A stretch of DNA of 6,048 bases from Eubacteriaceae bacterium (GTDB lineage: Bacteria; Bacillota; Clostridia; Eubacteriales; Alkalibacteraceae), in assembly GCA_003446375.1 (NCBI GenBank), contig DMAW01000113.1:1-6048 (forward strand). Reading direction: 5' to 3'. The notes beneath the pieces were generated by a model that did not search any database, was not told the DNA's origin, and worked only from the letters and a program-made list of their open reading frames with translations. The position numbers were made by a program, and so were the translations under genes. Positions 1-6,028 of this stretch are shown here, piece after piece. Each line of letters opens with the position of its first letter. Within the stretch, counting starts at the first letter, position 1.

Positions 1-13
1 TACTATTTATATT

Positions 14-2197
14 CTAACAGCACATATCGACAACCAGAGTCTTAATTTCATCCTCTGTGAGCGCTTTATATTTTTCATTGACCTTTTTATCAAGTGCCTT
101 AATGGCATCTTTCACTTTTTTATTTGCATCAGATTCATCATCTACTAACTTTAGATAGGCTTTCAAGACTTCCAACTCTTCTACCGAATCTGGATCATCC
201 TTGATTTCTTTCATGCGATTCTTCAAGCTACCTTTTGTTATATTTCCTTTATCATTCTTAATTTCTTCAAGATAGCCTTCTTCACCACTGTTTTCTTCTT
301 CAAACTCTTCTTTCTGTCTAGTTATCTCATCTTTATCAGCTTCAATACTCTCAATAGCTGCTTTTTCCTCAAAGAAGTATTTGTCTATAACAAGGTTCTC
401 TGGTACAAGATCCTTATCAGGAATCCATCCATTTTCTACAATCATATAGATATCGTCCTTCATCTCTTCCAGCCAGTAAGTCATCATGTATTGATAGATA
501 TCATACTTATCAATAAGCGTTCTAGATGAGAAGGATTCTAAAATATCCTCTGCTATGTCATGGATCACTACTTTGGGATCGATGTCTGAACTTATTTGGA
601 GAAAGCGATCTCTATGGCGTTCTGCCCATCCATTAATAATGGCATTTACTTCTTCAGAATAAAGAATAAACTCTTGATGTTCAAAGACTGCTTCTTTGAT
701 TTTTTCATTTTCTACCTTTAAATCGTAATAGCCTTCTCTTCCATTTATCTTAAAAAGAGACTCTTTCATTGTTGGATAGACATCCCAATATTTCTCAAGC
801 GCATCTATATCTGCTGCAGGAATTCCCCCTTGAAGGTGAGCGGCAATATCCTGGATATCTTCTTCTTCCTGATTATCTATATATCTTGGAATGTTGAGAT
901 TGTATTCATTGCTCTCTATTTCTTCAACAGATACCATTCTAGAGAATTTTGGTATCTCAAATTGTTTATTAAATACATCCACGATCTTATGGACGTCCTG
1001 CTCTCGAAGTCTATTTTTGTTCCCGTCCTTAATAAATCCTTTGCTGGCATCAATCATAAAGATGCCTTTTCTCCCTTCAGCATTTTCCTTATCAATAACT
1101 AGAATAGCTGCCGGAATTCCCGTACCATAAAAAAGGTTAGCAGGCAGTCCAATGATTCCTTTGAAATAGCCTTTTCTAATGATATTCTTTCTGATTTCCG
1201 CTTCTGCGTTTCCTCTGAAAAGCACACCATGGGGTAGAATGATTGCCCCTTTACCCTTGCTCTTAAGTGATTTAATAAAGTGCAAAAGGAAAGCATAGTC
1301 ACCATTCTTTGCCGGTGGTATCCCATACCCAGTGAAACGATCAAAATCATCACTTTGTGGATCTAAACCACTACTCCACGATTTTGTTGAAAAAGGAGGA
1401 TTTGCAACAGCAAAATCAAAGGTCTTGAGTGTTCCGTCAGGATTCTTAAACTCAGGGGATGAAATGGTATCACCTTGCTGAATTTCAGCTATCTCATTTC
1501 CATGGAGAATCATGTTCATCTTTGCTAATGCTACTGTGGCAACATCTTTTTCCTGGCCGTAGATGGTAACGCCTCTCTGGGCCTCATCGGCGGCTTTTAA
1601 CAGCAGTGAGCCACTACCACATGTTGGATCATATATGGTCTGAGATTGACTTTTAGCCTTCTCTATACCTATAACCTTAGCCATGATTCTGGAAACCTCA
1701 GCAGGTGTGTAGAATTGACCTTTGCTTTTTCCAGATTCAGTGGCAAAATGCTTCATTAGGTACTCATAAGCATCTCCAAGAATATCGTCTCCATCTGCAC
1801 CATTCCCACCAAAATCAAGCTCAGGATCCTCAAAGATTGCCACTAAGTTGGTAAGGCGATCCACCATTTCTTTTCCTTTACCAAGTTTGTCAGCATCATT
1901 GAAGTCAGCAACTGTAATAACGCCAACCAAGTCGTTAGCATCAGCCATTCTTCTGATGACAACGTTGGTTTTATCACCAATTTCCTTGTCACCTTTTAGC
2001 TTTATTAAATCATGGAAGCTTCCGCCCTCCGGTACTTCTATGAGCGCATCTCTTTTTCCATAATATTTATCTGTCACATATCTCATGAACAGCAATACCA
2101 GAATATAATCTTTATATTGTGAGGCATCCATTCCACCTCTTAATTGGTCACAACTTTTCCATAATCTACTGTATAGCTCGCTCTTTTTCATCGCCAT
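14..2197 (-). CDS. hsdM: Type I restriction-modification system, DNA adenine methyltransferase subunit HsdM
   Basis: This is the modification subunit of a type I R-M complex. With HsdS it transfers a methyl group from SAM to N6 of adenine in a split recognition site. In the 727-residue protein an HsdM_N-like helical domain covers about residues 8-145. The N6-adenine methyltransferase core follows: GQFYTP at 160-165 (motif X region), DPTCGSGSLL at 190-199 (SAM-binding motif I) and NPPF at 266-269 (catalytic motif IV). The core ends near 450. EcoKI HsdM is about 530 residues, so this one carries roughly 200 extra, including a Glu/Lys-rich, probably coiled-coil stretch at about 610-700. The start is set by GGAAGGTGA (2212-2204), 6 bases before ATG; an ATG two codons further in is less well placed. 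It lies 20 bases after the helix-turn-helix gene and shares its promoter. The gene is intact. HsdS and HsdR are not visible and would have to lie past the left edge. The family call is firm. Confidence 0.97.
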   Translation of the reverse strand: MAMKKSELYSRLWKSCDQLRGGMDASQYKDYILVLLFMRYVTDKYYGKRDALIEVPEGGSFHDLIKLKGDKEIGDKTNVVIRRMADANDLVGVITVADFNDADKLGKGKEMVDRLTNLVAIFEDPELDFGGNGADGDDILGDAYEYLMKHFATESGKSKGQFYTPAEVSRIMAKVIGIEKAKSQSQTIYDPTCGSGSLLLKAADEAQRGVTIYGQEKDVATVALAKMNMILHGNEIAEIQQGDTISSPEFKNPDGTLKTFDFAVANPPFSTKSWSSGLDPQSDDFDRFTGYGIPPAKNGDYAFLLHFIKSLKSKGKGAIILPHGVLFRGNAEAEIRKNIIRKGYFKGIIGLPANLFYGTGIPAAILVIDKENAEGRKGIFMIDASKGFIKDGNKNRLREQDVHKIVDVFNKQFEIPKFSRMVSVEEIESNEYNLNIPRYIDNQEEEDIQDIAAHLQGGIPAADIDALEKYWDVYPTMKESLFKINGREGYYDLKVENEKIKEAVFEHQEFILYSEEVNAIINGWAERHRDRFLQISSDIDPKVVIHDIAEDILESFSSRTLIDKYDIYQYMMTYWLEEMKDDIYMIVENGWIPDKDLVPENLVIDKYFFEEKAAIESIEADKDEITRQKEEFEEENSGEEGYLEEIKNDKGNITKGSLKNRMKEIKDDPDSVEELEVLKAYLKLVDDESDANKKVKDAIKALDKKVNEKYKALTEDEIKTLVVDMCC

Positions 2198-2217
2198 ATT
2201 ACTTCACCTTCCGTTAC

Positions 2218-2400
2218 TTATTTTTTGTCAGTATTCCTACTGTATCTGCCATCTTCTGGCTTCTGTGCATCTTTAGGTATGGCCCATGCCCAGCCAAGAC
2301 GGGCTACACCAGGTATCTTCCCTTGCCTACATAAGACTTGTACTCGGCGTTCGGTTAAACCCCATTTTTCAGCAGCTTCTTTAGTTGTGATATAATCCAT
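2218..2400 (-). CDS. Small helix-turn-helix DNA-binding protein (excisionase/MerR-like fold)
   Basis: This 60-residue protein consists almost entirely of one DNA-binding domain. Residues 4-14 (ITTKEAAEKWG) form the first helix. Residues 15-27 (LTERRVQVLCRQG) form the recognition helix. IPGVARLGWAWAIPKDAQKP (29-48) is the short wing typical of HTH_17/excisionase-type and MerR-type small regulators. The tail is basic and polar, with no effector domain. The ribosome binding site AAGGTGG (2411-2405) lies 4 bases before ATG. The stop is 20 bases before hsdM, so the two are almost certainly cotranscribed. From its position it probably regulates the R-M operon, for example to delay or balance expression. 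An excisionase role for a mobile element is the main alternative. The fold call is strong; the target is unknown. Confidence 0.85.
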   Translation of the reverse strand: MDYITTKEAAEKWGLTERRVQVLCRQGKIPGVARLGWAWAIPKDAQKPEDGRYSRNTDKK

Positions 2401-2438
2401 GAACCCACCTTCTTATTTTTTATTAATGTATACTATAT

Positions 2439-2467
2439 ATTATAATCGTAGAAACGAACAATAGCAA
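2439..2467 (-). promoter_or_regulatory. Sigma-A-type promoter for the HTH-hsdM operon
   Basis: On the minus strand TTGCTA (2467-2462) and a perfect TATAAT (2444-2439) are separated by exactly 17 bases. The -35 matches consensus at 4 of 6 positions. Transcription would start near 2432, giving a leader of about 30 bases before the ATG at 2400. Short palindromes (GTATAC at 2428-2433) sit at the expected start point and could bind the encoded helix-turn-helix protein. That last point is a guess. Confidence 0.72.
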
Positions 2468-2489
2468 TGAGCAATTGGAAATTATTGAT

Positions 2490-2665
2490 ATGAACTCAAC
2501 CCAGAATATGACCACAGCAACTACTTCTTTTGCCAAACGGTTGAACCCTTAAAGCAAAACTACATTTGCATGGGTGAGTACATTCCAGCTCTTTCTCCTT
2601 ATTCCCTTAAAACACACCCAAAATCTATAACTTTACCCGTCATCAAAAAACAAAGAACCCCCTGA
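2490..2665 (+). pseudogene. Possible decayed small ORFs of mobile-element origin
   Basis: Two plus-strand frames overlap here. The first runs from ATG 2490 (or 2508) to the TAA at 2550-2552, with the end reading MTTATTSFAKRLNP. The second is open from 2489 to the TGA at 2663-2665 and includes FFCQTVEPLKQNYICMGEY. Both read like real protein, and a frameshift near 2545 would join them. Neither has a convincing ribosome binding site. ATTSFAKR recalls the N-terminus of small TnpW-like proteins on clostridial elements, but only from memory over a few residues. The second frame is not recognised. They run against the HTH-hsdM promoter. This may be chance. Confidence 0.2.
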
Positions 2666-2696
2666 AAACAACGTAAATACGCCATTCTCAAGGGTT
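2645..2696 (-). terminator. Intrinsic terminator downstream of the RumA-like gene end
   Basis: On the minus strand the arm AACCCTTGA (2696-2688) pairs with TCAGGGGGTT (2665-2656), leaving one bulged G and one G-U pair across a 22-base loop. The T-rich tail CTTTGTTTTTT (2655-2645) follows directly. The hairpin begins 7 bases after the TAG of the RumA-like tail, as expected if it once ended that gene. It would also insulate the HTH-hsdM operon from transcription coming from the uppP side. Confidence 0.65.
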
Positions 2697-2703
2697 TATA
2701 CAT

Positions 2704-2754
2704 CTATTTTCTTGTCAGCAGACAGACGGTCTCAACGTGCCTTGAGTAGACAAA
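2704..2754 (-). pseudogene. 3' end fragment of an RlmD/RumA-type 23S rRNA uracil-C5 methyltransferase gene
   Basis: The frame reads FVYSRHVETVCLLTRK and stops at TAG (2706-2704). The HVETVCLL core matches the C-terminal signature of RlmD/RlmCD (RumA) enzymes, where VDMFPxTxHVExV follows the catalytic region. Only the HVE part and the F five residues before the H are conserved here; VDMFP is missing. Upstream the frame stays open to 2814, reading KEPLGLHDII just ahead of the tail, which is not RumA-like, and is closed by a TAG at 2817-2815. There is no SAM domain and no start. I read it as the gene tail left by an insertion, with its own terminator just after. A chance resemblance is possible because the match is about ten residues. 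Confidence 0.5.
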
Positions 2755-2924
2755 AATGATGTCGTGAAGACCCAGTGGTTCCTTGGCGGAGGGGTTTTTT
2801 CTCGAAAACGGATACTAAGATCTTTTTTGAAAACCTAACGTCATACTTTTAGGATCAAAAGATCATCATATTTGTATGGATAATATAGCCGATAGTGCTG
2901 CTACAACTTTTACAGTCAGTAAAA

Positions 2925-2996
2925 ATTGTGCACAATAAAACCTTTAAACAATTGTACCTTGCTTAAAAGATTTATTCGGCACAATTATTCAATTGT
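2925..2996. repeat. Cluster of three ACAAT/ATTGT dyads
   Basis: Three inverted repeats share the half-site ACAAT(T)/(A)ATTGT. They are a perfect 12-base palindrome ATTGTGCACAAT (2925-2936), an 8-base palindrome ACAATTGT (2948-2955), and ACAATT-ATTC-AATTGT (2981-2996). GCACAAT occurs twice in the same orientation (2930-2936 and 2980-2986). They lie between the end of the uppP operon and the RumA-like tail. Possible roles are binding sites for a regulator or for recombination accessory proteins near an element end. No T-run follows, so a terminator is unlikely. Confidence 0.45.
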
Positions 2997-3101
2997 ATTG
3001 AAATTCTCAGAGATGCCTAAGATAAAAGATGGCATAACTAAGTTATTAACGAATTATATAAACGAGCTTAGTAAAGTTGAAATCATATATTTCTCATACC
3101 T

Positions 3102-3758
3102 TCACTTTCTTTCTATGAACCCCTTCTCTGGTGACCATTCACAATAACCAACCTTTGAGTAGCTGCAATTACAACAGTTATCTCCATCACCAAGCGTTTT
3201 AGTTCTTGTAAATCCATTACCCATAAGATTTGCCATTAAATAATCCATTCGGCAAATCCCTGGTAGCAATTGTGGCACGTTAAAATCTTCGGACAGCTTT
3301 TTAAATGCACATTCGACGATATCTATCTCAAAACAGTTTTTATCAATATTTCTAAAATTAATTTTCCAATCATATCGATGTAGCTTACCCTGTTCCTGCC
3401 GTTCAATATGTCTAGCTGCTTTATTTCTAAAGCTATCCACATATATTCTCCCACTCATTTTTAATAAAAATCTGGGGAATATTTTCATAAATGCTTCATT
3501 TAGCAACCAAATTTCTTTGTCAATCTCACTTGGACTAATTTTGAGCTGAGCCAATGCTTTATACCATGCAATATAAATAGGTGCAAACTTATAATTCATT
3601 GAGAAAACACTTTTCCCTATACTCGGGATATTTGGAACAATATCATCAAAATACCTGAAGGATAATTTTCTAAAATTATTAAACCAATCGTGACCATATT
3701 TCTCACAAAAATATTTTTTGCTTTTATGCATAGATATTGAAAGTATAAATCTATCCAT
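3102..3758 (-). CDS. L-2-amino-thiazoline-4-carboxylate (ATC) hydrolase family protein
   Basis: This 218-residue soluble protein has no signal peptide. The C-terminal half carries the family pattern: a Cys in VEC (150); then LPGICRMDYL (165-174, C169 and D172); then RTKTLGDGDNCCNCSY (185-200) with a Cys cluster at 195, 196, 198 and 207. The named family member, from Pseudomonas, opens the thiazoline ring of L-ATC to give a carbamoyl-cysteine. Most clostridial relatives are untested, so the substrate is unknown. The start is ATG at 3758 because GGAG (3770-3767 region) lies about 7 bases upstream; a TTG one codon earlier lacks that spacing. The start overlaps the end of the methyltransferase gene (ATGGATAG, 8 bases), which implies translational coupling and joint function. 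The N-terminal half is basic and aromatic and is not assigned. The family call is good; the reaction is inferred. Confidence 0.8.
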   Translation of the reverse strand: MDRFILSISMHKSKKYFCEKYGHDWFNNFRKLSFRYFDDIVPNIPSIGKSVFSMNYKFAPIYIAWYKALAQLKISPSEIDKEIWLLNEAFMKIFPRFLLKMSGRIYVDSFRNKAARHIERQEQGKLHRYDWKINFRNIDKNCFEIDIVECAFKKLSEDFNVPQLLPGICRMDYLMANLMGNGFTRTKTLGDGDNCCNCSYSKVGYCEWSPEKGFIERK

Positions 3759-4374
3759 CAAATTTCTCCATTTTCTCCGGTTTATTCACATTACCTGTAT
3801 ATACATAACCAGTCAACACTCGTGGATATATATCAGCCTTCTCGCATTCAAATTTTAATAGTTTAAAACCACACTGTACTATCTCATATTTATACTGTCT
3901 ATTAATATTACAGCCATAAGCAAATATGTTGTAGAACGGGTTGAACATATTTTGAATCATACTCGTCAATTTACCTTTAGCTTTTCCATGTTCTAAAAAA
4001 ATAAATTGCCCACCCGGTTTCAATACACGGTAAATCTCAGCAAGAACCTTGTTCAAATTTTCTACACTGCAAAGTACAAACGTTGATACAACAGTATCAA
4101 ATGAATTATCATTAAATGGTAGAAAATCTGCACTTGCAAATACTAAATTCACATTGATATTAGAGCTGTCAAGTTTTCTAATGTAGTTATCTACTGCAGT
4201 AATCTGATCTACATGCTCGGGATATAATGTAAGATTTGTTCCCTCACCAATACCAATTTCCAATATCTCTCCTTTAGCATCAGATAATATCTTTTTCCGA
4301 AGTTCTAAAATCGATTTTTTCCCAATATTTTTCTTCATCATCATTGGAAATATTTTATCTCGATACCAGTACAT
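3751..4374 (-). CDS. Class I SAM-dependent methyltransferase, METTL7/TMT1-like
   Basis: This 207-residue Rossmann-fold methyltransferase has EIGIGEG (39-45, motif I), VD at 61-62, SADFLPF (81-87), FDTVVSTFVLCSV (92-104) and RVLKPGG (116-122). It then has LEH (127-129) and a late block NPFYNIFAYGCNINRQ (145-160). The FVLCSV, GGxFxFLEH and GCNxxR elements match, from memory, human METTL7A/B (TMT1A/B), which methylate alkyl thiols. Bacterial relatives are often labelled phosphatidylethanolamine N-methyltransferase-like. I choose ATG 4374, where GAAGGGAAG precedes by about 8 bases and MYWYRDKIFP is the family's usual N-terminus. The longest frame begins with TTG at 4419 and would overlap uppP, but it has no ribosome binding site. 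It follows uppP by 31 bases and is coupled to the ATC-hydrolase-like gene. The methyltransferase call is firm; the thiol acceptor is inferred. Confidence 0.88.
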   Translation of the reverse strand: MYWYRDKIFPMMMKKNIGKKSILELRKKILSDAKGEILEIGIGEGTNLTLYPEHVDQITAVDNYIRKLDSSNINVNLVFASADFLPFNDNSFDTVVSTFVLCSVENLNKVLAEIYRVLKPGGQFIFLEHGKAKGKLTSMIQNMFNPFYNIFAYGCNINRQYKYEIVQCGFKLLKFECEKADIYPRVLTGYVYTGNVNKPEKMEKFDG

Positions 4375-4405
4375 GCTCACACTTCCCTTCAACCACAACA
4401 TCAAT

Positions 4406-5224
4406 TTACTTGAAACCAAAATATAATAGTACGATTGCTCCTAACACAATTCTATACCATCCAAAGACCTTAAAATCATGATTTTTTATATATTTTAGTA
4501 AGAATTGAATTGCAATAATAGACACTAAAAATGCTGTTAGCATACCCGTCACTAAGACTATGAACTCTGTGTTTGTAAAGTTAAAACCAAACTTAACAAT
4601 CTTCAATAAACTTGCACCAAACATAACTGGAATTGATAGAAAAAATGAAAATTCTGCGGCGATACTTCTAGACGTACCTAAAATGATTCCACCAAGAATT
4701 GTCGCTCCTGACCTAGAAGTTCCTGGGACAAGAGAAAGGACTTGAAAACACCCAATTAAGAATGCTGTCTTAAAACTTAAAGTATCAAAATCTACTATTT
4801 TGCTAACCTTGCTCCTATTTCGATTTTCAATTATTATAAATAATACACCATACAAAATTAATGTAATAGCAACCGTTTGGTAATTGTATAAGTTATCATT
4901 TAGCCAATCTCCAAACACAACTCCTATAACGCCTGCGGGGATAACGCCAATCAAAACTTTAAACCAAATATTGAATGTATTGATTTTCTCTTGTTCAGTT
5001 TTTGTTGAACTAAATGGATTTAGTTTATTAAAATAGAGAAGTGCAACAGCCAATATAGCACCCAGTTGAATTACAACGAAAAACATCTCTTTGAATGCCT
5101 CAGACATATTTAACTGTATAAATTCTTCAACCAATATCATGTGACCCGTACTACTGATTGGTAACCACTCCGTTATTCCTTCAACAATACCTAATAGGAT
5201 GGCTTTTATTATTTCAATTGTCAT
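4406..5224 (-). CDS. uppP: Undecaprenyl-diphosphatase UppP (BacA)
   Basis: This integral membrane enzyme removes a phosphate from undecaprenyl pyrophosphate, recycling the lipid carrier for cell-wall and envelope glycans. Overexpression gives bacitracin resistance because it depletes the drug's target. The 272-residue protein has the two inverted-repeat signatures: EGITEWLPISSTGH (15-28; catalytic-site Glu15, Glu19 and His28) and PGTSRSG (167-173, phosphate-binding Arg171). GTSRS-AAEFSFFLSIP comes soon after. Several hydrophobic segments and the length match the E. coli enzyme (273). ATG 5224 is preferred: GGAGA (5235-5231) lies 6 bases before it, while the adjoining GTG at 5227 is only 3 bases away. 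It is the first gene of a unit with the methyltransferase (31-base gap) and the ATC-hydrolase-like gene. All key residues are present. A genome may have further uppP copies; this one may be accessory. Confidence 0.96.
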   Translation of the reverse strand: MTIEIIKAILLGIVEGITEWLPISSTGHMILVEEFIQLNMSEAFKEMFFVVIQLGAILAVALLYFNKLNPFSSTKTEQEKINTFNIWFKVLIGVIPAGVIGVVFGDWLNDNLYNYQTVAITLILYGVLFIIIENRNRSKVSKIVDFDTLSFKTAFLIGCFQVLSLVPGTSRSGATILGGIILGTSRSIAAEFSFFLSIPVMFGASLLKIVKFGFNFTNTEFIVLVTGMLTAFLVSIIAIQFLLKYIKNHDFKVFGWYRIVLGAIVLLYFGFK

Positions 5225-5265
5225 CACATATCTCCATTTTTTCTTATTTATATTCTGTAATCTAA

Positions 5266-5278
5266 TGACTAAAAGTCA
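5266..5278. promoter_or_regulatory. TGACT/AGTCA dyad in the probable uppP promoter region
   Basis: A perfect inverted repeat TGACT-AAA-AGTCA lies in the 77 bases between the DedA-type gene and uppP. On the minus strand it overlaps TTGACT (5279-5274), a 5-of-6 match to a -35 box. No convincing -10 follows at standard spacing: GAATAT is at 18 bases (weak) and TATAAA at 21 bases. It could be an operator controlling the uppP unit, or only a short hairpin after the DedA-type gene. Confidence 0.3.
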
Positions 5279-5301
5279 AACCGTAATGAAGTACATCACA
5301 A

Positions 5302-6003
5302 TCAAATAATACTCCAGAAAAACTCTTCACTTTTACGTTTATATATTTTCCGAAGGATATATGTCAATGACGCAAAAGCAATTAACCCAATTATTGTTAT
5401 AGCAATTCCAAATATATCTTTTGAATACATGTTTGCACCAACGCTTACCCAGATAATAGTACCTGGAATTCTGGAAATTCCATAAATAATAAAAAGTCTA
5501 GATGGTTTTATTGGTGTTAATCCAGCTATATACATCATTAGATCTTTTGGAATAAAAGGAACTAAGCAAATTATGAAGGTTCCTATCATCCCCTGTGTCG
5601 AATTTAACATTTTACTAATTTTATCAATTTTATCCTTTTCTACAAATTTTGCGATAAAATCGTATCCCAAAAATCTTGATAAGTAAAATGCTGTTATTGA
5701 GCCTAACATAATGCCTACAATTGATAGAACAAATCCAATTGGTGTTCCGTAAATGTACCCTCCACAAATATTAAACAGATCCCCTGGTATTACTACCACA
5801 AGTACATGCACTGCTTGGATCAAAACATAGATTAGAAAACCAAAATTTCCGAAAGAAAGTAGATATTCTCTAATCTTTTCTGGTTGCTTTGCATTCTCAA
5901 TAATCCAAGGTCCATAATTCCATGCAATTGTCATTAATAGTACACCCGTACATACAAGAACTATAAATTTAACAATGCTCTTTTGATCAAATTCTGTTTT
6001 CAT
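5302..6003 (-). CDS. DedA/TVP38 (TMEM64) family membrane protein
   Basis: This 233-residue polytopic inner-membrane protein belongs to the SNARE-associated/VTT domain family. An N-terminal membrane helix spans about 9-27. Hydrophobic segments follow at about 53-73, 85-108, 138-150, 160-180 and 187-207. Family signatures are GDLFNICGGYIYG (74-86), GSITAFYLSRFLG (101-113) and PFIPKDLMMYIAGLTPI (149-165). DedA-family members include UptA, which returns undecaprenyl phosphate across the membrane; TVP38-type relatives are less well characterised lipid-scramblase-like proteins. The start is ATG 6003: GAGGGTGA (6015-6008) lies 4 bases upstream. A TTG at 6021 would give six more residues, but it lies upstream of the ribosome binding site. 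The tail is basic, then FFWSII. Its neighbour uppP works on the same lipid carrier, which supports but does not prove a carrier-transport role. The family is firm; the substrate is uncertain. Confidence 0.9.
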   Translation of the reverse strand: MKTEFDQKSIVKFIVLVCTGVLLMTIAWNYGPWIIENAKQPEKIREYLLSFGNFGFLIYVLIQAVHVLVVVIPGDLFNICGGYIYGTPIGFVLSIVGIMLGSITAFYLSRFLGYDFIAKFVEKDKIDKISKMLNSTQGMIGTFIICLVPFIPKDLMMYIAGLTPIKPSRLFIIYGISRIPGTIIWVSVGANMYSKDIFGIAITIIGLIAFASLTYILRKIYKRKSEEFFWSII

Positions 6004-6028
6004 AAAATCACCCTCAATCAATTTAACG

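Larger units (their letters stand above)
2401..3101. other. Gene-poor intergenic region, probable mobile-element junction
   Basis: No intact protein or RNA gene is supported in these roughly 700 bases. Reading down from the end of the ATC-hydrolase-like gene, it holds: a weak ATGCC/GGCAT hairpin (3013-3035); clustered ACAAT/ATTGT dyads (2925-2996); an open minus-strand frame ending in a RumA-like tail (2814-2704); an intrinsic terminator (2696-2645); short plus-strand open frames without clear starts (2467-2665); and the promoter of the R-M operon. The mixture of a gene tail, its terminator and coding-like scraps is typical of an insertion boundary. Confidence 0.6.

Noticed and set aside
830..1353. 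Open frames on both strands inside hsdM
   Set aside because: They are out-of-frame readings of a clearly conserved methyltransferase gene, with no ribosome binding sites or recognisable domains.
2771..2800. Plus-strand terminator ending in GGGGTTTTTT
   Set aside because: A T-run follows G's, but only CCC/GGG and CCA/TGG stems of three pairs can form, and no plus-strand gene ends here.
3013..3072. Hairpins ATGCC/GGCAT and ACTAAG/CTTAGT as terminator of the uppP unit
   Set aside because: The stems are five to six pairs with loops of 13 bases or more, and no T-run follows on the minus strand.
2401..3101. tRNA gene or CRISPR array in the gene-poor stretch
   Set aside because: I see no cloverleaf arms with a TTCGA-type T-loop and no regularly spaced direct repeats.
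2926..3147. Plus-strand open frame of about 73 codons
   Set aside because: It starts with TTG and has no ribosome binding site. It overlaps the end of the ATC-hydrolase-like gene on the other strand, crosses the dyad cluster, and its translation matches no family I know.
4375..4419. Extended N-terminus of the methyltransferase from TTG 4419, overlapping uppP
   Set aside because: There is no ribosome binding site, and the extra 15 residues fall outside the family pattern. ATG 4374 has a GAAGGGAAG site and begins with the usual MxWYxxxIxP start.
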